Shown here piece by piece: positions 9,297-17,792 of a stretch of DNA of 64,000 nucleotides; the first letter of the stretch is position 1; the number at the start of each line of letters is the position of its first letter. Position numbers and translations under genes: made by a program. The notes beneath the pieces were generated by a model. The model was not told the origin of the DNA, searched no databases, and saw nothing but the letters and a program-made list of their open reading frames with translations. Source of the stretch: Stenotrophomonas sp. 610A2 (lineage in GTDB: Bacteria; Pseudomonadota; Gammaproteobacteria; Xanthomonadales; Xanthomonadaceae); NCBI RefSeq assembly GCF_030549615.1, contig NZ_CP130832.1, positions 930,001 through 994,000 of the forward strand, in the 5' to 3' direction.

Positions 9297-10222
9297 TGGC
9301 CAAGCCGCGTGTTGCCCTGATCATCCCGGTACGCAACGGTGAAGCGCATATGGCGCGGATGCTGCCGGCGCTGCGTGCGCAGTCGCTGCAGCCGGACGAA
9401 CTACTGATCATCGACAGCGCCTCCACCGATGGCGGTGTCGCGCGCTGGCGCGAGTTCGGTGCGCGGGTGGTGGAGATTGATCCAGCTACGTTCAATCATG
9501 GCGGCACGCGTCGCCTTGCCGCCAGCCTGGTCAACGCCGATGTGTTGATCTACATGACCCAGGACGCGATACCGGTGCCGCCGGATGCGCTGCAGGCGCT
9601 GGTGGATGGCGTGTATGCCGCCGATGATGTGGCGGTGGCCTATGGGCGGCAGATTCCGCATCCGGAAGCCGGCATCCTGGCGCGGCATGCGCGTGCCTTC
9701 AACTATCCGCCGCAGGGCCGCATCAAGCGCAGTGGCGACGCCGCCGAGCTCGGCATCAAGACCTGCTTCAGTTCCGACGCGTTCTGCGCCTACCGTGCCG
9801 ATGTGCTGGCCGAGGTGGGCGGGTTTCCGGAGGATGTGATCGGCACCGAGGACACCCACGTCGCCGCGCGCGCGCTGCTGGCGGGTTGGGCGGTCAACTA
9901 TGTGGCCGCTGCCGAGGCCTGGCATTCGCACGACTACAGCATCCTGGAAGAGCTGCGCCGCTACTTCGACATCGGCGTGTTCTATTCGCGCGAGCGTTGG
10001 ATACGCGAGAGGTTTGGTGGTGCTGGCGGTGAAGGTGGTCGCTTCGTGCGCTCCGAGCTGCGCGCGCTGCGCCAGGCCGGCGCGGTCACTGCAATACCCG
10101 GTGCGTTGTTGCGCACCGCTGCAAAGTTCATTGGTTACCGTCTGGGGCACATGGAACGGCATCTGCCGCTGCGCCTGAAACGACGTATTGGAATGTTTAC
10201 CGGCTATTGGAGGCAATCATGA
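9296..10222 (+). CDS. GT2 glycosyltransferase (PslC/rhamnosyltransferase-like)
   Basis: A 308-residue GT-A enzyme. The N-terminal ALIIPVRNGEAHMARMLPAL, IIDSASTDGG, FNHGGTRRLAA and MTQDAIPV (the DxD-equivalent QDA) are typical of rhamnosyltransferases of the RfbF/WbbL group; a later ED(T)H acidic motif lies at GTEDTHVAARALLAGW. There are no membrane helices; the enzyme acts on the lipid-linked repeat at the cytoplasmic face. It starts inside the stop of the phosphotransferase gene, and its own stop overlaps the lipoprotein start. Its length and place as second gene fit PslC, which in Pseudomonas follows pslB; there is no pslB here. Confidence 0.8.
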   Translation: MAKPRVALIIPVRNGEAHMARMLPALRAQSLQPDELLIIDSASTDGGVARWREFGARVVEIDPATFNHGGTRRLAASLVNADVLIYMTQDAIPVPPDALQALVDGVYAADDVAVAYGRQIPHPEAGILARHARAFNYPPQGRIKRSGDAAELGIKTCFSSDAFCAYRADVLAEVGGFPEDVIGTEDTHVAARALLAGWAVNYVAAAEAWHSHDYSILEELRRYFDIGVFYSRERWIRERFGGAGGEGGRFVRSELRALRQAGAVTAIPGALLRTAAKFIGYRLGHMERHLPLRLKRRIGMFTGYWRQS

Positions 10223-11004
10223 AGTCCCTGCGATTGGCGCTGCCGGCGCTGCTTATCCTGTTGTTCACCGCCTGCGCGATGTCCAACGTTGTCCAGCTGC
10301 CCACCGGCAAGGTGGTGCGTGAGCGCCAGATCAGCAATTTCAGCCCGGACCAGCTGCCCAAGCCGGTGCTCAAGGTACATACCGGCGACGTGCTGCGGAT
10401 CGTGCGCGATGCGCAGACGCCCGCAGAGAAGGATGAGGCGACGCTGTACCGGGTCAGGCCAGACGGCAACATCGCCTATCCGTTCATCGGCATCGTCAAG
10501 GCTGGCGGGCGCACTCCGGAAGCAATCGGTGAAGAGCTGACCGAGCGACTGGATGCGATCTACCGCGAGCCGCGGGTGACCATCAATATCGCCGAAGCGC
10601 CCGGTAGCCGCGTCTATGTTGGTGGTGCCGTGCGCAACCCGGGCACCTTCGACCTGATGTCGGCGGTGACCGTGCCACAGGCCATCACCGCCACCGGTGG
10701 CGTGCTGCCAACCGCCGACAGCCATCATGTGGCGCTGGTGCGGCAGGATGATGAAGGCGTGCAGCAGGTCTATTTCTTCGACTACGCGGCCTTGCTCGGT
10801 CCTGCCACCAACGGCCAGCCGGGCGTGCAGCTGCAGCGCGGTGACCTGGTGTTCGTGCCCAGCTCGCGGATCGGCAATGCGATCCAGCGCGTGGACATGT
10901 ACGTCGGCCAGCTGCTGATGTTCCGTGGTTTCGGCGCATCGGCCAATTACCAGATAAACGAGCCGTCCTACCGGATCAATACGCCAGAGGTAACCGTGCC
11001 GTGA
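10219..11004 (+). CDS. Polysaccharide export outer-membrane lipoprotein (PslD/Wza-like)
   Basis: Outer-membrane polysaccharide export protein. The 261-residue product has a signal peptide ending in FTAC, a lipobox that places the lipid at about Cys19. It then has a Poly_export (PES) domain with HTGDVLRI, RPDGNIAYPFIG and TPEAIGEELTERL, followed by a SLBB domain with VYVGGAVRNPG and ITATGGVLPTADSHH. A GGAGG at 10209-10213 supports this ATG over an earlier TTG at 10207. It overlaps the previous gene by ATGA and the next by GTGA. It fits PslD in size and place. Confidence 0.88.
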   Translation: MKSLRLALPALLILLFTACAMSNVVQLPTGKVVRERQISNFSPDQLPKPVLKVHTGDVLRIVRDAQTPAEKDEATLYRVRPDGNIAYPFIGIVKAGGRTPEAIGEELTERLDAIYREPRVTINIAEAPGSRVYVGGAVRNPGTFDLMSAVTVPQAITATGGVLPTADSHHVALVRQDDEGVQQVYFFDYAALLGPATNGQPGVQLQRGDLVFVPSSRIGNAIQRVDMYVGQLLMFRGFGASANYQINEPSYRINTPEVTVP

Positions 11005-12983
11005 TCGAAGTCCGTAGCCTTCGCGACGCGCTGCGTCTGCTGTTCATTTTCGCCCGCGAGTTTCGCCTGACCTTGATGGTCACGATCGCGGTGGTGGTGG
11101 CCGGTGCCTTCCTGCTGCCCAATCGCTTCGTCTCCGATGCGCGCCTGCTGGTCAAGCCAACGCAGAGCGCCAGCGTGCAGTTGCCGGTGCAGCCGGGCCC
11201 GGAATCGGGTTTCGTGCAGCAGAGCCCGCAGCGCGATCCGCTGCTGGATGAGGAGAAGATGGCGACCAGCGCGCCGGTCATGCTGAAGGTCGCCAAGGCC
11301 TATCTGGCGATGTCATCGGTGCCGCCACAGGGCGGCTGGGCACGCTTCAAGTTCCATATGGGCAAGGCCGCGGCCTGGTGCAAGGAAGTCGTCCGCGATG
11401 TCTTCGTCGGCGTGGGCCTGATGGACAAGGCGCCGCCGGAAGACCGGCTTGCCGCGCGCTTGGCCAAGCGCCTGACGGTCAGCCACGATCCGGGCTCGAA
11501 CGTGATGGAGATGCGTGTGACCTGGAGCGACCCGCATGTCGCGCAGGGCATTTCGCAGGCCTGGGTGGACGCATATTTCGACGAGCGCGCCAATGCCGCT
11601 GGCGGCGATGCGCTGTTTGATTTCTACCAGCAGCAGAACACCGAGCTCAACGACACCATCATCAAGCTGAAACAGCAGCTGCGTGATCGCCTGCGTGTCA
11701 TCGATGCCACCAGCGTCGAGCAGCGCATCGAGGATGTGACCGACCAGCTGCAGAAGCTGTATCGGCACCGCCGCGAACTGCAGGCCGAGCGTGAAGCGTT
11801 GCTCGGTATTCTCGGTGCCGCTGGCCGGCAGCTGCCTGCCGTCGCCGGCGAGGTGGTGACCGAACGCGAGATCAGCCTGAATCCTGCGCGCGAAGACCTC
11901 AAGCTGAAGTTGAACGGGATGAAGCAGCAGCGTCTGGATCTGCTGCGCAACTTCAAGGAAGGCGCACCGCCGGTGCGTGCGTTGGATGAGAGCATCGCCG
12001 GGCTGGAAGCGGAGATCGCCGCCGTCAATGACAATGTGGTGCGTTCGCGCAATGTCGCCCCCAATGCCCTGGGTACCCGTCTGCGCCAGGACATGCAGGA
12101 TGCGCGTATCAATGTCGCCAAGATCGATGCAAACATCGCCGAGATCGATGAGCAGCTCAAGCAGCTGCAGGCCTCGCGCGAAGAAGTGATGGCGGCCGAG
12201 CCCTCGTTGTCGCGCCTGAGCCTGGAGCTTGGCTCGGCGGAAAAAACCTTCGCCCAGTATTCGGACTATCTGCTGCGCGCGCGCGTGATCCGTGACTTGA
12301 ACCGCAACCGCCTCAGCAACGTTGCGCTGGTCGGTGAATCGAGCTTCACCCCGTCGCGCGTATTCCCGAAAAGCATGTTGATGCTGTTGCTCACCATCCC
12401 GGTCGCGCTGGCCGTCGCATTGGTGGTGGTGTTCCTGCTGTACCTGATGGACCAGCGCATCCACGACGGCGGTCGCATCGAGAAAACCTTCAACGTGCCC
12501 CTGCTGGCCACGGTGCCGGAGATCGAACGTGACCAGGACGCCTCGCAGCCGCTGCGTGCAGCCTTGTACCGCATCTATTGCCGCCTGCCGTTGGAGCAGA
12601 TCGCCGAGCAAGGACTGTCGGTCGGCTTGACCTCGAGTCGTTCCGGCGAAGGCGTCAGTTTCATCGCCTCGCGTCTGGCCATCGTGCTCCGGCAGCAGGG
12701 CTATACCGTGCGTGACGGTGAACTGCCGGCGCGGCCGGGCGAGATGGTGATCGTGCAGGCGCCGCCCTTGAGTGACGAACACGCGCTGATTGCCTTGCGT
12801 GGTTGCGATCGCATCGTCCTGGTGGTGCAGGCTCGCAGCACCACCGTGCCGGCCGTGGAGAGCGCCCTGGCGCTGCTGCGCGATGCCTTGGGGCGCGTGG
12901 ATGGCGTCGTGCTCAATCGTCGCGTTTTCGAGATACCGGCCAAGTTCTGGAAGCCGATCAGTCGTTGGCTCGGAGCGTACTGA
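11001..12983 (+). CDS. Wzc-like polysaccharide chain-length/co-polymerase protein (PslE-like)
   Basis: Inner-membrane polysaccharide co-polymerase of 660 residues. A Wzz domain starts at the N-terminus with a helix at about 20-40 (LTLMVTIAVVVAGAFLL), followed by a long periplasmic coiled coil (about 210-410) and a second helix at about 455-482. A cytoplasmic domain laid out like the Wzc tyrosine kinase follows. Its P-loop reads SRSGEGVSF with valine (residue 552) where the Walker A lysine should be, and no tyrosine-rich tail is present, so it is probably not a kinase. GTG start overlapping the lipoprotein stop. Length and order fit PslE. Confidence 0.85.
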   Translation: MIEVRSLRDALRLLFIFAREFRLTLMVTIAVVVAGAFLLPNRFVSDARLLVKPTQSASVQLPVQPGPESGFVQQSPQRDPLLDEEKMATSAPVMLKVAKAYLAMSSVPPQGGWARFKFHMGKAAAWCKEVVRDVFVGVGLMDKAPPEDRLAARLAKRLTVSHDPGSNVMEMRVTWSDPHVAQGISQAWVDAYFDERANAAGGDALFDFYQQQNTELNDTIIKLKQQLRDRLRVIDATSVEQRIEDVTDQLQKLYRHRRELQAEREALLGILGAAGRQLPAVAGEVVTEREISLNPAREDLKLKLNGMKQQRLDLLRNFKEGAPPVRALDESIAGLEAEIAAVNDNVVRSRNVAPNALGTRLRQDMQDARINVAKIDANIAEIDEQLKQLQASREEVMAAEPSLSRLSLELGSAEKTFAQYSDYLLRARVIRDLNRNRLSNVALVGESSFTPSRVFPKSMLMLLLTIPVALAVALVVVFLLYLMDQRIHDGGRIEKTFNVPLLATVPEIERDQDASQPLRAALYRIYCRLPLEQIAEQGLSVGLTSSRSGEGVSFIASRLAIVLRQQGYTVRDGELPARPGEMVIVQAPPLSDEHALIALRGCDRIVLVVQARSTTVPAVESALALLRDALGRVDGVVLNRRVFEIPAKFWKPISRWLGAY

Positions 12984-14150
12984 GTGAAGCTAGCGTTGCT
13001 CGCGCCGCTGCCGCCGTTGCAGAACGGCATTGCCGACTACGCGCAGGCGTGGATGGAGGCGCTGCGCGGCGCAGGCGTCGATGTGCGGGTACCGCCGCAG
13101 CATGCAGACGGTGCTTGGGACACAAACGACGCGGCGTTCTGGCAGGACGTGGATATCGTCCATGCGCAGCTGGGCGGTGGACGCAGCCCCGAGTTCCTTG
13201 CGCTGGAACAGTTGCTGGCGCGCTGGCCACGATTGGCGACCAGCGCGACCGTGCACGATCCGGAGCGGCTGGTTTGGCGCTCGCCGGATCCTGCCCAGGG
13301 ACTGGCCCGCCGCGTAGCGACCTGGCCGCGCCCCTTGCCGCAGCTGCTGGCGCTGGCACAGGACCGACGCACGTTGGCGCGCGAGCGCAGCTTGGCTGCC
13401 GGTCTGGATGCAATGGTGGCGTTGACCCGTACCGGTGGCAGCTGTCTGGTCGAGCGCATGCAGGTTGCGCCAGGCAAGGTGCATTTCATCGCGCACGGCA
13501 ACCCGGTGTTTGCCGCCGCCGCATTGCCGGAAGGCGAGGTCGTGAAGCTGCTGTATTTCGGTTTCATCTATCCGGGCAAGGGAATCGAGGATCTGTTCGA
13601 TGCCTTGGCTGCGGTTTTCAGCCAACGGCCACAGGCGCGCCTGGCAGTGACGATGGCCGGAGGATCGGCGCCTGAGCTGGCGTTTGGCAGCCGCGGCAAC
13701 TACCTGTCGCAGCTGCGAGGACGCGCTGCCGAATTGGGCATCGCGGAGCGGATCGAGTGGCAGCTCGACCTGCCCGCCAGCGGCATCCTGGACTGCGTGC
13801 AGGCCCATCACGCGATGGTGTTGCCGTATCGCGATTCAAAGAAGCTGGCCTTGCTCGGCCGCATGCGCGGCACCAGCGGCGCGCTGTCGTGGGCCAACGC
13901 CAGCGGGCGCGGGGTGATTGCCTCGGATGCGCGTGCGTTTGCCGAAGAGGTTTCCTATGGCAATGGCGTGGTCTTTGCCCAAGGGCAGAGCCAGGCCTTG
14001 GCCGAACGCATTGTCAGCCTGCTGGATGAGCCGTCCCTGGCGAGCAGCTGGGCGGCAGCGGCGTCCGCGCTGGGCGCGCAACGCCAGTGGGCGACAATTG
14101 CCAGCGAATTTGCGGCACTGTTCAGATCGGTTGTGGAGCGTAAGCGATGA
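12984..14150 (+). CDS. Glycosyltransferase (GT4/GT-B fold, PslF-like)
   Basis: A 388-residue cytoplasmic glycosyltransferase of GT-B type. It begins with LALLAPLPPLQNGIADYAQA, typical of GT4 enzymes. A middle section AHGNPVF is followed by the C-terminal Rossmann half LLYFGFIYPGKGIEDLFDALA and a nucleotide-binding stretch with GVIASDARAFAEEV. The GTG start directly abuts the stop of the co-polymerase gene, and the stop overlaps the glycosidase gene by ATGA. Its place between the Wzc-like and the PslG-like genes is that of pslF. Donor sugar cannot be told from sequence. Confidence 0.75.
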   Translation: MKLALLAPLPPLQNGIADYAQAWMEALRGAGVDVRVPPQHADGAWDTNDAAFWQDVDIVHAQLGGGRSPEFLALEQLLARWPRLATSATVHDPERLVWRSPDPAQGLARRVATWPRPLPQLLALAQDRRTLARERSLAAGLDAMVALTRTGGSCLVERMQVAPGKVHFIAHGNPVFAAAALPEGEVVKLLYFGFIYPGKGIEDLFDALAAVFSQRPQARLAVTMAGGSAPELAFGSRGNYLSQLRGRAAELGIAERIEWQLDLPASGILDCVQAHHAMVLPYRDSKKLALLGRMRGTSGALSWANASGRGVIASDARAFAEEVSYGNGVVFAQGQSQALAERIVSLLDEPSLASSWAAAASALGAQRQWATIASEFAALFRSVVERKR

Positions 14151-15496
14151 AAGGACCAGGCATGTTCAAGGCGCGGCTGCTGCGGGTACTTGCGTCAGCA
14201 GTGCTGGTCGGTTCGCTGCTATGGGGTGTCACTGCCTGTGCCAAGGGCGAACGCGCGGCCCTGGAACTGGTGCCGCCGCGGCCGCTGGTGTGGGCCGACT
14301 ATCTTGGTGTGAACGCACACTTCCTGTGGTTTGAGCCCAGCCAGTACCGCAAGCAGATGGACCAGCTGCAGGCCTTGGGCCTGCAGTGGGTGCGGGTGGA
14401 TCTGCATTGGGACACCATCGAGCCGCGCGAAGGCCAGTTCCGCTGGGACGTGCTGGACCCCCTGATGGCGGAAATGGAACGCCGCGGTTTGAAGGCCGAG
14501 GTGTATCTGGTCGGGTCGGCGCCGCATGCCACCTCCGCGCCAGCCGGCAGTCCGAACCCGGACCAATACCCGCCGAAGGATCCCAAGCTCTACGCGCGCG
14601 CCTTGGTGCAGCTGGCGCAGCGCTATCCCAAGGTCGTCGCCTGGCAGGTGTGGAACGAGCCCAACCTGCCGGCGTTCTGGCGCCCGCGCGAAGATCCCGC
14701 CGCCTACGGCCAGCTGCTGCTGACCAGCGTGGAGGCGATGCGCCGCGAGGCGCCAGGTCGCAAGATCGTGTTGGGTGGCATGGGCTACTTCAGCCAGATG
14801 CCGACCCGCGGCGGCGCGCTGATGGTTGAAGCACTGGCCAAGGGCGGTTTGTTCTCGCTGGATGTGATTACCGCCTATCACCCGTATTCCCTGTATCCGG
14901 AAGGCGACGATGCACATGCGATGGACTTCGTGCAGCGTGCCCGCCAAGGCAATGCGTCGCTGCGCGCTGCCGGTGCGCGTGACATCTGGGCCGACGAATG
15001 GGGCTGGTCAAGCTATGCGGGCCCCAAGGAAGAGCAGCCCATCATCGGTGCGCAGGGGCAGGCCGACTTCGTGACGCGTCGTTTGGCGCTGATGAGTGCG
15101 CTGGATTACGACAAGATTTTCCTGTTCGCCCTGAGTGACCTGGACCAGCGCGCAGGTGCGCGAGATCGCCGATACGGGCTGCTGGATGAAGCCGCTGCAG
15201 CCAAGCCGGTGTACAGCGCGGTGCAGCGCCTGTTGCAGATCACCGGGCCGCGTCTGGTGCCTGGCAAGGCACCGGTGTTCACCGGTAACACGCCGGGCAT
15301 GATCAGCATTGGTTGGCAGCGCCCGGACGGCCGTCGCCTTTGGTTGTTCTGGGGCGCGCAACCCGGGCAGGTACAGGTCAATGGCCTCAAGCAGGCGGTG
15401 CTGCACGATGTGCTGAGCGGCGCGCACAAGGAGATCGGCAGCGGCGATGCAGTCAATGTGCCGGTATCGACGTCGCTGTCGGTATTGGAGTGGTGA
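14147..15496 (+). CDS. GH-A clan glycoside hydrolase, PslG-like
   Basis: Glycoside hydrolase of the (beta/alpha)8 clan A (GH39/GH5-like). Counting from the ATG at 14147, the acid/base is Glu171 in WQVWNEPN and the nucleophile Glu284 in WADEWGWSSY. LGVNAHFLWF, GLQWVRVDLHWDTIEP, LFALSDLDQRAGARDR and a C-terminal beta domain follow the PslG pattern closely. PslG is a periplasmic endoglycosidase needed for Psl production. The N-terminus has a signal peptide ending VTAC, so a lipid anchor at Cys31 is possible. A second ATG at 14162, with AAAGGA before it, may be the real start. Overlaps the genes on both sides (ATGA, TGATG). Confidence 0.85.
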   Translation: MKGPGMFKARLLRVLASAVLVGSLLWGVTACAKGERAALELVPPRPLVWADYLGVNAHFLWFEPSQYRKQMDQLQALGLQWVRVDLHWDTIEPREGQFRWDVLDPLMAEMERRGLKAEVYLVGSAPHATSAPAGSPNPDQYPPKDPKLYARALVQLAQRYPKVVAWQVWNEPNLPAFWRPREDPAAYGQLLLTSVEAMRREAPGRKIVLGGMGYFSQMPTRGGALMVEALAKGGLFSLDVITAYHPYSLYPEGDDAHAMDFVQRARQGNASLRAAGARDIWADEWGWSSYAGPKEEQPIIGAQGQADFVTRRLALMSALDYDKIFLFALSDLDQRAGARDRRYGLLDEAAAAKPVYSAVQRLLQITGPRLVPGKAPVFTGNTPGMISIGWQRPDGRRLWLFWGAQPGQVQVNGLKQAVLHDVLSGAHKEIGSGDAVNVPVSTSLSVLEW

Positions 15497-16698
15497 TGCG
15501 ACCGTTGCGGATTCTGTGGATCCTGCCTTACCTGCCGTGGCCGACCACCAGCGGCGGCAAGCTGCGCCAATATCATCTGCTGCGTTGCCTGGCCGCGCGC
15601 GGCCATCGCATCACCTTGCTGGTGCAAAGCAAAGTTCCGCTGGATGTTGCCACCCAGGCGCAGCTGGAGCCATTGCTGGAAGACCTGATCGTGCTGCAGC
15701 GACGGCCGCTGCGCTCGCCCAGGACGATGCTCGCTGGACTGCTGTCGCCGGCACCGCTGCTGGCGTCGGTCAACGGCCACGCACCTGCCTTCAGCAGTGC
15801 CTTGCAGCAGTTGTTGCAGCAATCCTGGGATGTCGTGCAGCTGGAGCATTCCTATATGTACGAACCGTGCCGGGGGCCGCTGCAGCAGCACGCGCGCGGC
15901 TTCCTGCTCAGTGAGCACAATGTCGAGTCCACGCTTGCCGAGGTGACTTACAGCCGTCTGCCTGCGGTGTTCAGGCCATTGGCGCGGCTGGACCGTTGGC
16001 GCTACCAGCGTTGGGAACGTCAGGTCGTAGGCGCTGCACGCAAGGTAGTGGTCTTGACCGAGGACGATGCCAAGGTGCTGGCCGCCTACAGCCAGCAGCC
16101 CATCGCCGTGGTCGTCAATGGCACCGATACCGAGGCATTCGCCGAGGTGCTGGCCGATCCTGCCTCAGGACGGATCCTGTTTGTCGGCAACTTCGAGTAC
16201 GCGCCCAACATCGACGCGGTGGAATGGCTGCTGGACGAGATCATGCCGGCGATCTGGGCGGCTGCACCGCAGACCCGGCTATGCCTGTGCGGTTACGCCT
16301 TGCCGACGCAGTGGGCCGAGCGCTGGCCGGATACGCGCATCGAGTGGCGCGGTTTCGTTCCCAGCCTGCAACCGGTGCAGGCCAAGAGCAGTCTGTTCCT
16401 GGCCGCGCTGCGTGACGGTGGCGGTTCCAAGCTGAAGGTGTTGGAAGCAATGGCGGCGGGCTTGCCGGTGGTCGCCACGCAGCAGGCGGTGTCCGGGCTG
16501 GATGTCCAGCGTGGCACGCACTATCTAGGCGGGAGCGATACTGCCGCATTGGTTGCTGCGGCATTGCAGCTATTGGCTGATCCGCAGTTGGCGCGTGCGA
16601 CCGGTGAGGCTGGCCGTGACTACGTGCGCGCGCAACATGATTGGCAGCGTTCCGCAGACCAGCTGGAGGCGGTGTACGCCGAGCTGACATGCGCATAG
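15496..16698 (+). CDS. Glycosyltransferase (GT4, PslH-like)
   Basis: A 400-residue GT-B glycosyltransferase. The N-terminal ILWILPYLPWPTTSGGKLRQYHLL is typical of GT4 enzymes, SEHNVEST follows in the first half, and ILFVGNFEYAPNIDAVEWLL and SKLKVLEAMAAGLPVVAT form the donor-binding second half. The ATG overlaps the glycosidase stop by one base (TGATG) and GGAG lies at 15487-15490; a longer frame from 15313 overlaps the previous gene and has unlikely composition. It overlaps the next gene by 10 bases. It fits PslH in order and length. Confidence 0.8.
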   Translation: MRPLRILWILPYLPWPTTSGGKLRQYHLLRCLAARGHRITLLVQSKVPLDVATQAQLEPLLEDLIVLQRRPLRSPRTMLAGLLSPAPLLASVNGHAPAFSSALQQLLQQSWDVVQLEHSYMYEPCRGPLQQHARGFLLSEHNVESTLAEVTYSRLPAVFRPLARLDRWRYQRWERQVVGAARKVVVLTEDDAKVLAAYSQQPIAVVVNGTDTEAFAEVLADPASGRILFVGNFEYAPNIDAVEWLLDEIMPAIWAAAPQTRLCLCGYALPTQWAERWPDTRIEWRGFVPSLQPVQAKSSLFLAALRDGGGSKLKVLEAMAAGLPVVATQQAVSGLDVQRGTHYLGGSDTAALVAAALQLLADPQLARATGEAGRDYVRAQHDWQRSADQLEAVYAELTCA

Positions 16699-17792
16699 GC
16701 ATCGATTATCGGCCGGTCACCGCCGCTCCGCACTCGGGCATCGCCCGTCAGGTGCTGGCGCTTGAGCAGGCGCTGCTGTCCGAGGGCTGTGAACTGGTGC
16801 GCTTCAGCATGGCACCGGACGGCCACCCGCACCGGCAGCTGGCGGTTTGTCCGCCCGCGTCGGTGGCAAGCAACGGCCTGCACCGTCCACGCACCCGGCT
16901 GGCATTCGAGTTGGGCTTTTTGCCGGGCGCGCTGCGCCAGCAGCGCATAGACCTGTACATCGCCACCGCCAACAGCGGTTTGCCGCTGCGCCGTCCGCCA
17001 ACGCTGCGCAGGCAGGTGCTGTTGCTGCACGATGTTTTCCAGTTGACCTTGCCCGGCCGCCACGCCAGTTGGTTGCACGGGCGCGTCTATGGCGCAATGG
17101 ACCGCTTCATGATCGGGCACGCGGTACGTGCCGCCGATGCGATCTGGACGCCGTCGCAGTTCAGCGCCAACGAGCTTGCACGGTTGTACCCGCGTACGCG
17201 CACGCGGACCTCGGTGTTGCCCAACGCCGTGTTGCCGCTGGCAGCGCCCAGTGCCGAGACCGACCCAGCTTTGCCCGCGCGTTATTGGCTGGTGGTTGGC
17301 ACCCGTGAGCTGCGCAAGAACATTCCGTTCCTGCTGCAGCAGTGGCAGGCGTTGCGCGAGGAAGGTAATGCGCTGCCGGATCTCGTTCTGATAGGTGATC
17401 GCGCCGATGTAGGTGCAGAACTGGCTGGGTTGGAAGGCCTGCATTGGCGCAGTGGCTTGAGTGATGCGCAGCTGTCGCGGCTCTATCACGATGCTGATCG
17501 CCTGCTGCACCCTGCGACAGCGGAAGGATTTGGGCTGCCGGTGATCGAAGCATTGGGGTGTGGCACGCCGGTTGCGGTTGCCACCGGCAGCGCGCTGGAT
17601 GAGATCACTCCGGCGCAGTCGCTGCGCTTCGATCCTCGCGATGCCGCTTCGTTGCGTGATGCGCTGCTCGCAGCGGCATCCGGGCGCGGCGCGCAGGAAA
17701 CACGCGATGCCTTGATCACCGCAGCACAGCGCTATGGTGCTGGACCGTATCGGCAGCGGGTGGCGCAACTGCTGCAGGAGGCCTCGCGATGA
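16689..17792 (+). CDS. Glycosyltransferase (GT4, PslI-like)
   Basis: A 367-residue GT-B glycosyltransferase. RIGIDYRPVTAAPHSGIARQ is the GT4 opening for enzymes of the mannosyltransferase group. VLLLHDVFQLTLPGRH and WTPSQFSANEL follow, then a donor site WLVVGTRELRKNIPFLLQ and HPATAEGFGLPVIEALGCG with the Glu-x7-Glu pair (EGFGLPVIE). The ATG lies ten bases inside the previous gene; the frame upstream has no support. The stop overlaps the next start (ATGA). Its order and length fit PslI. Confidence 0.8.
   Translation: MRIGIDYRPVTAAPHSGIARQVLALEQALLSEGCELVRFSMAPDGHPHRQLAVCPPASVASNGLHRPRTRLAFELGFLPGALRQQRIDLYIATANSGLPLRRPPTLRRQVLLLHDVFQLTLPGRHASWLHGRVYGAMDRFMIGHAVRAADAIWTPSQFSANELARLYPRTRTRTSVLPNAVLPLAAPSAETDPALPARYWLVVGTRELRKNIPFLLQQWQALREEGNALPDLVLIGDRADVGAELAGLEGLHWRSGLSDAQLSRLYHDADRLLHPATAEGFGLPVIEALGCGTPVAVATGSALDEITPAQSLRFDPRDAASLRDALLAAASGRGAQETRDALITAAQRYGAGPYRQRVAQLLQEASR

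Noticed and set aside
16241..16702. Minus-strand frame of 153 codons overlapping the PslH-like gene
   Set aside because: Arg/Pro-rich shadow frame opposite an intact glycosyltransferase.
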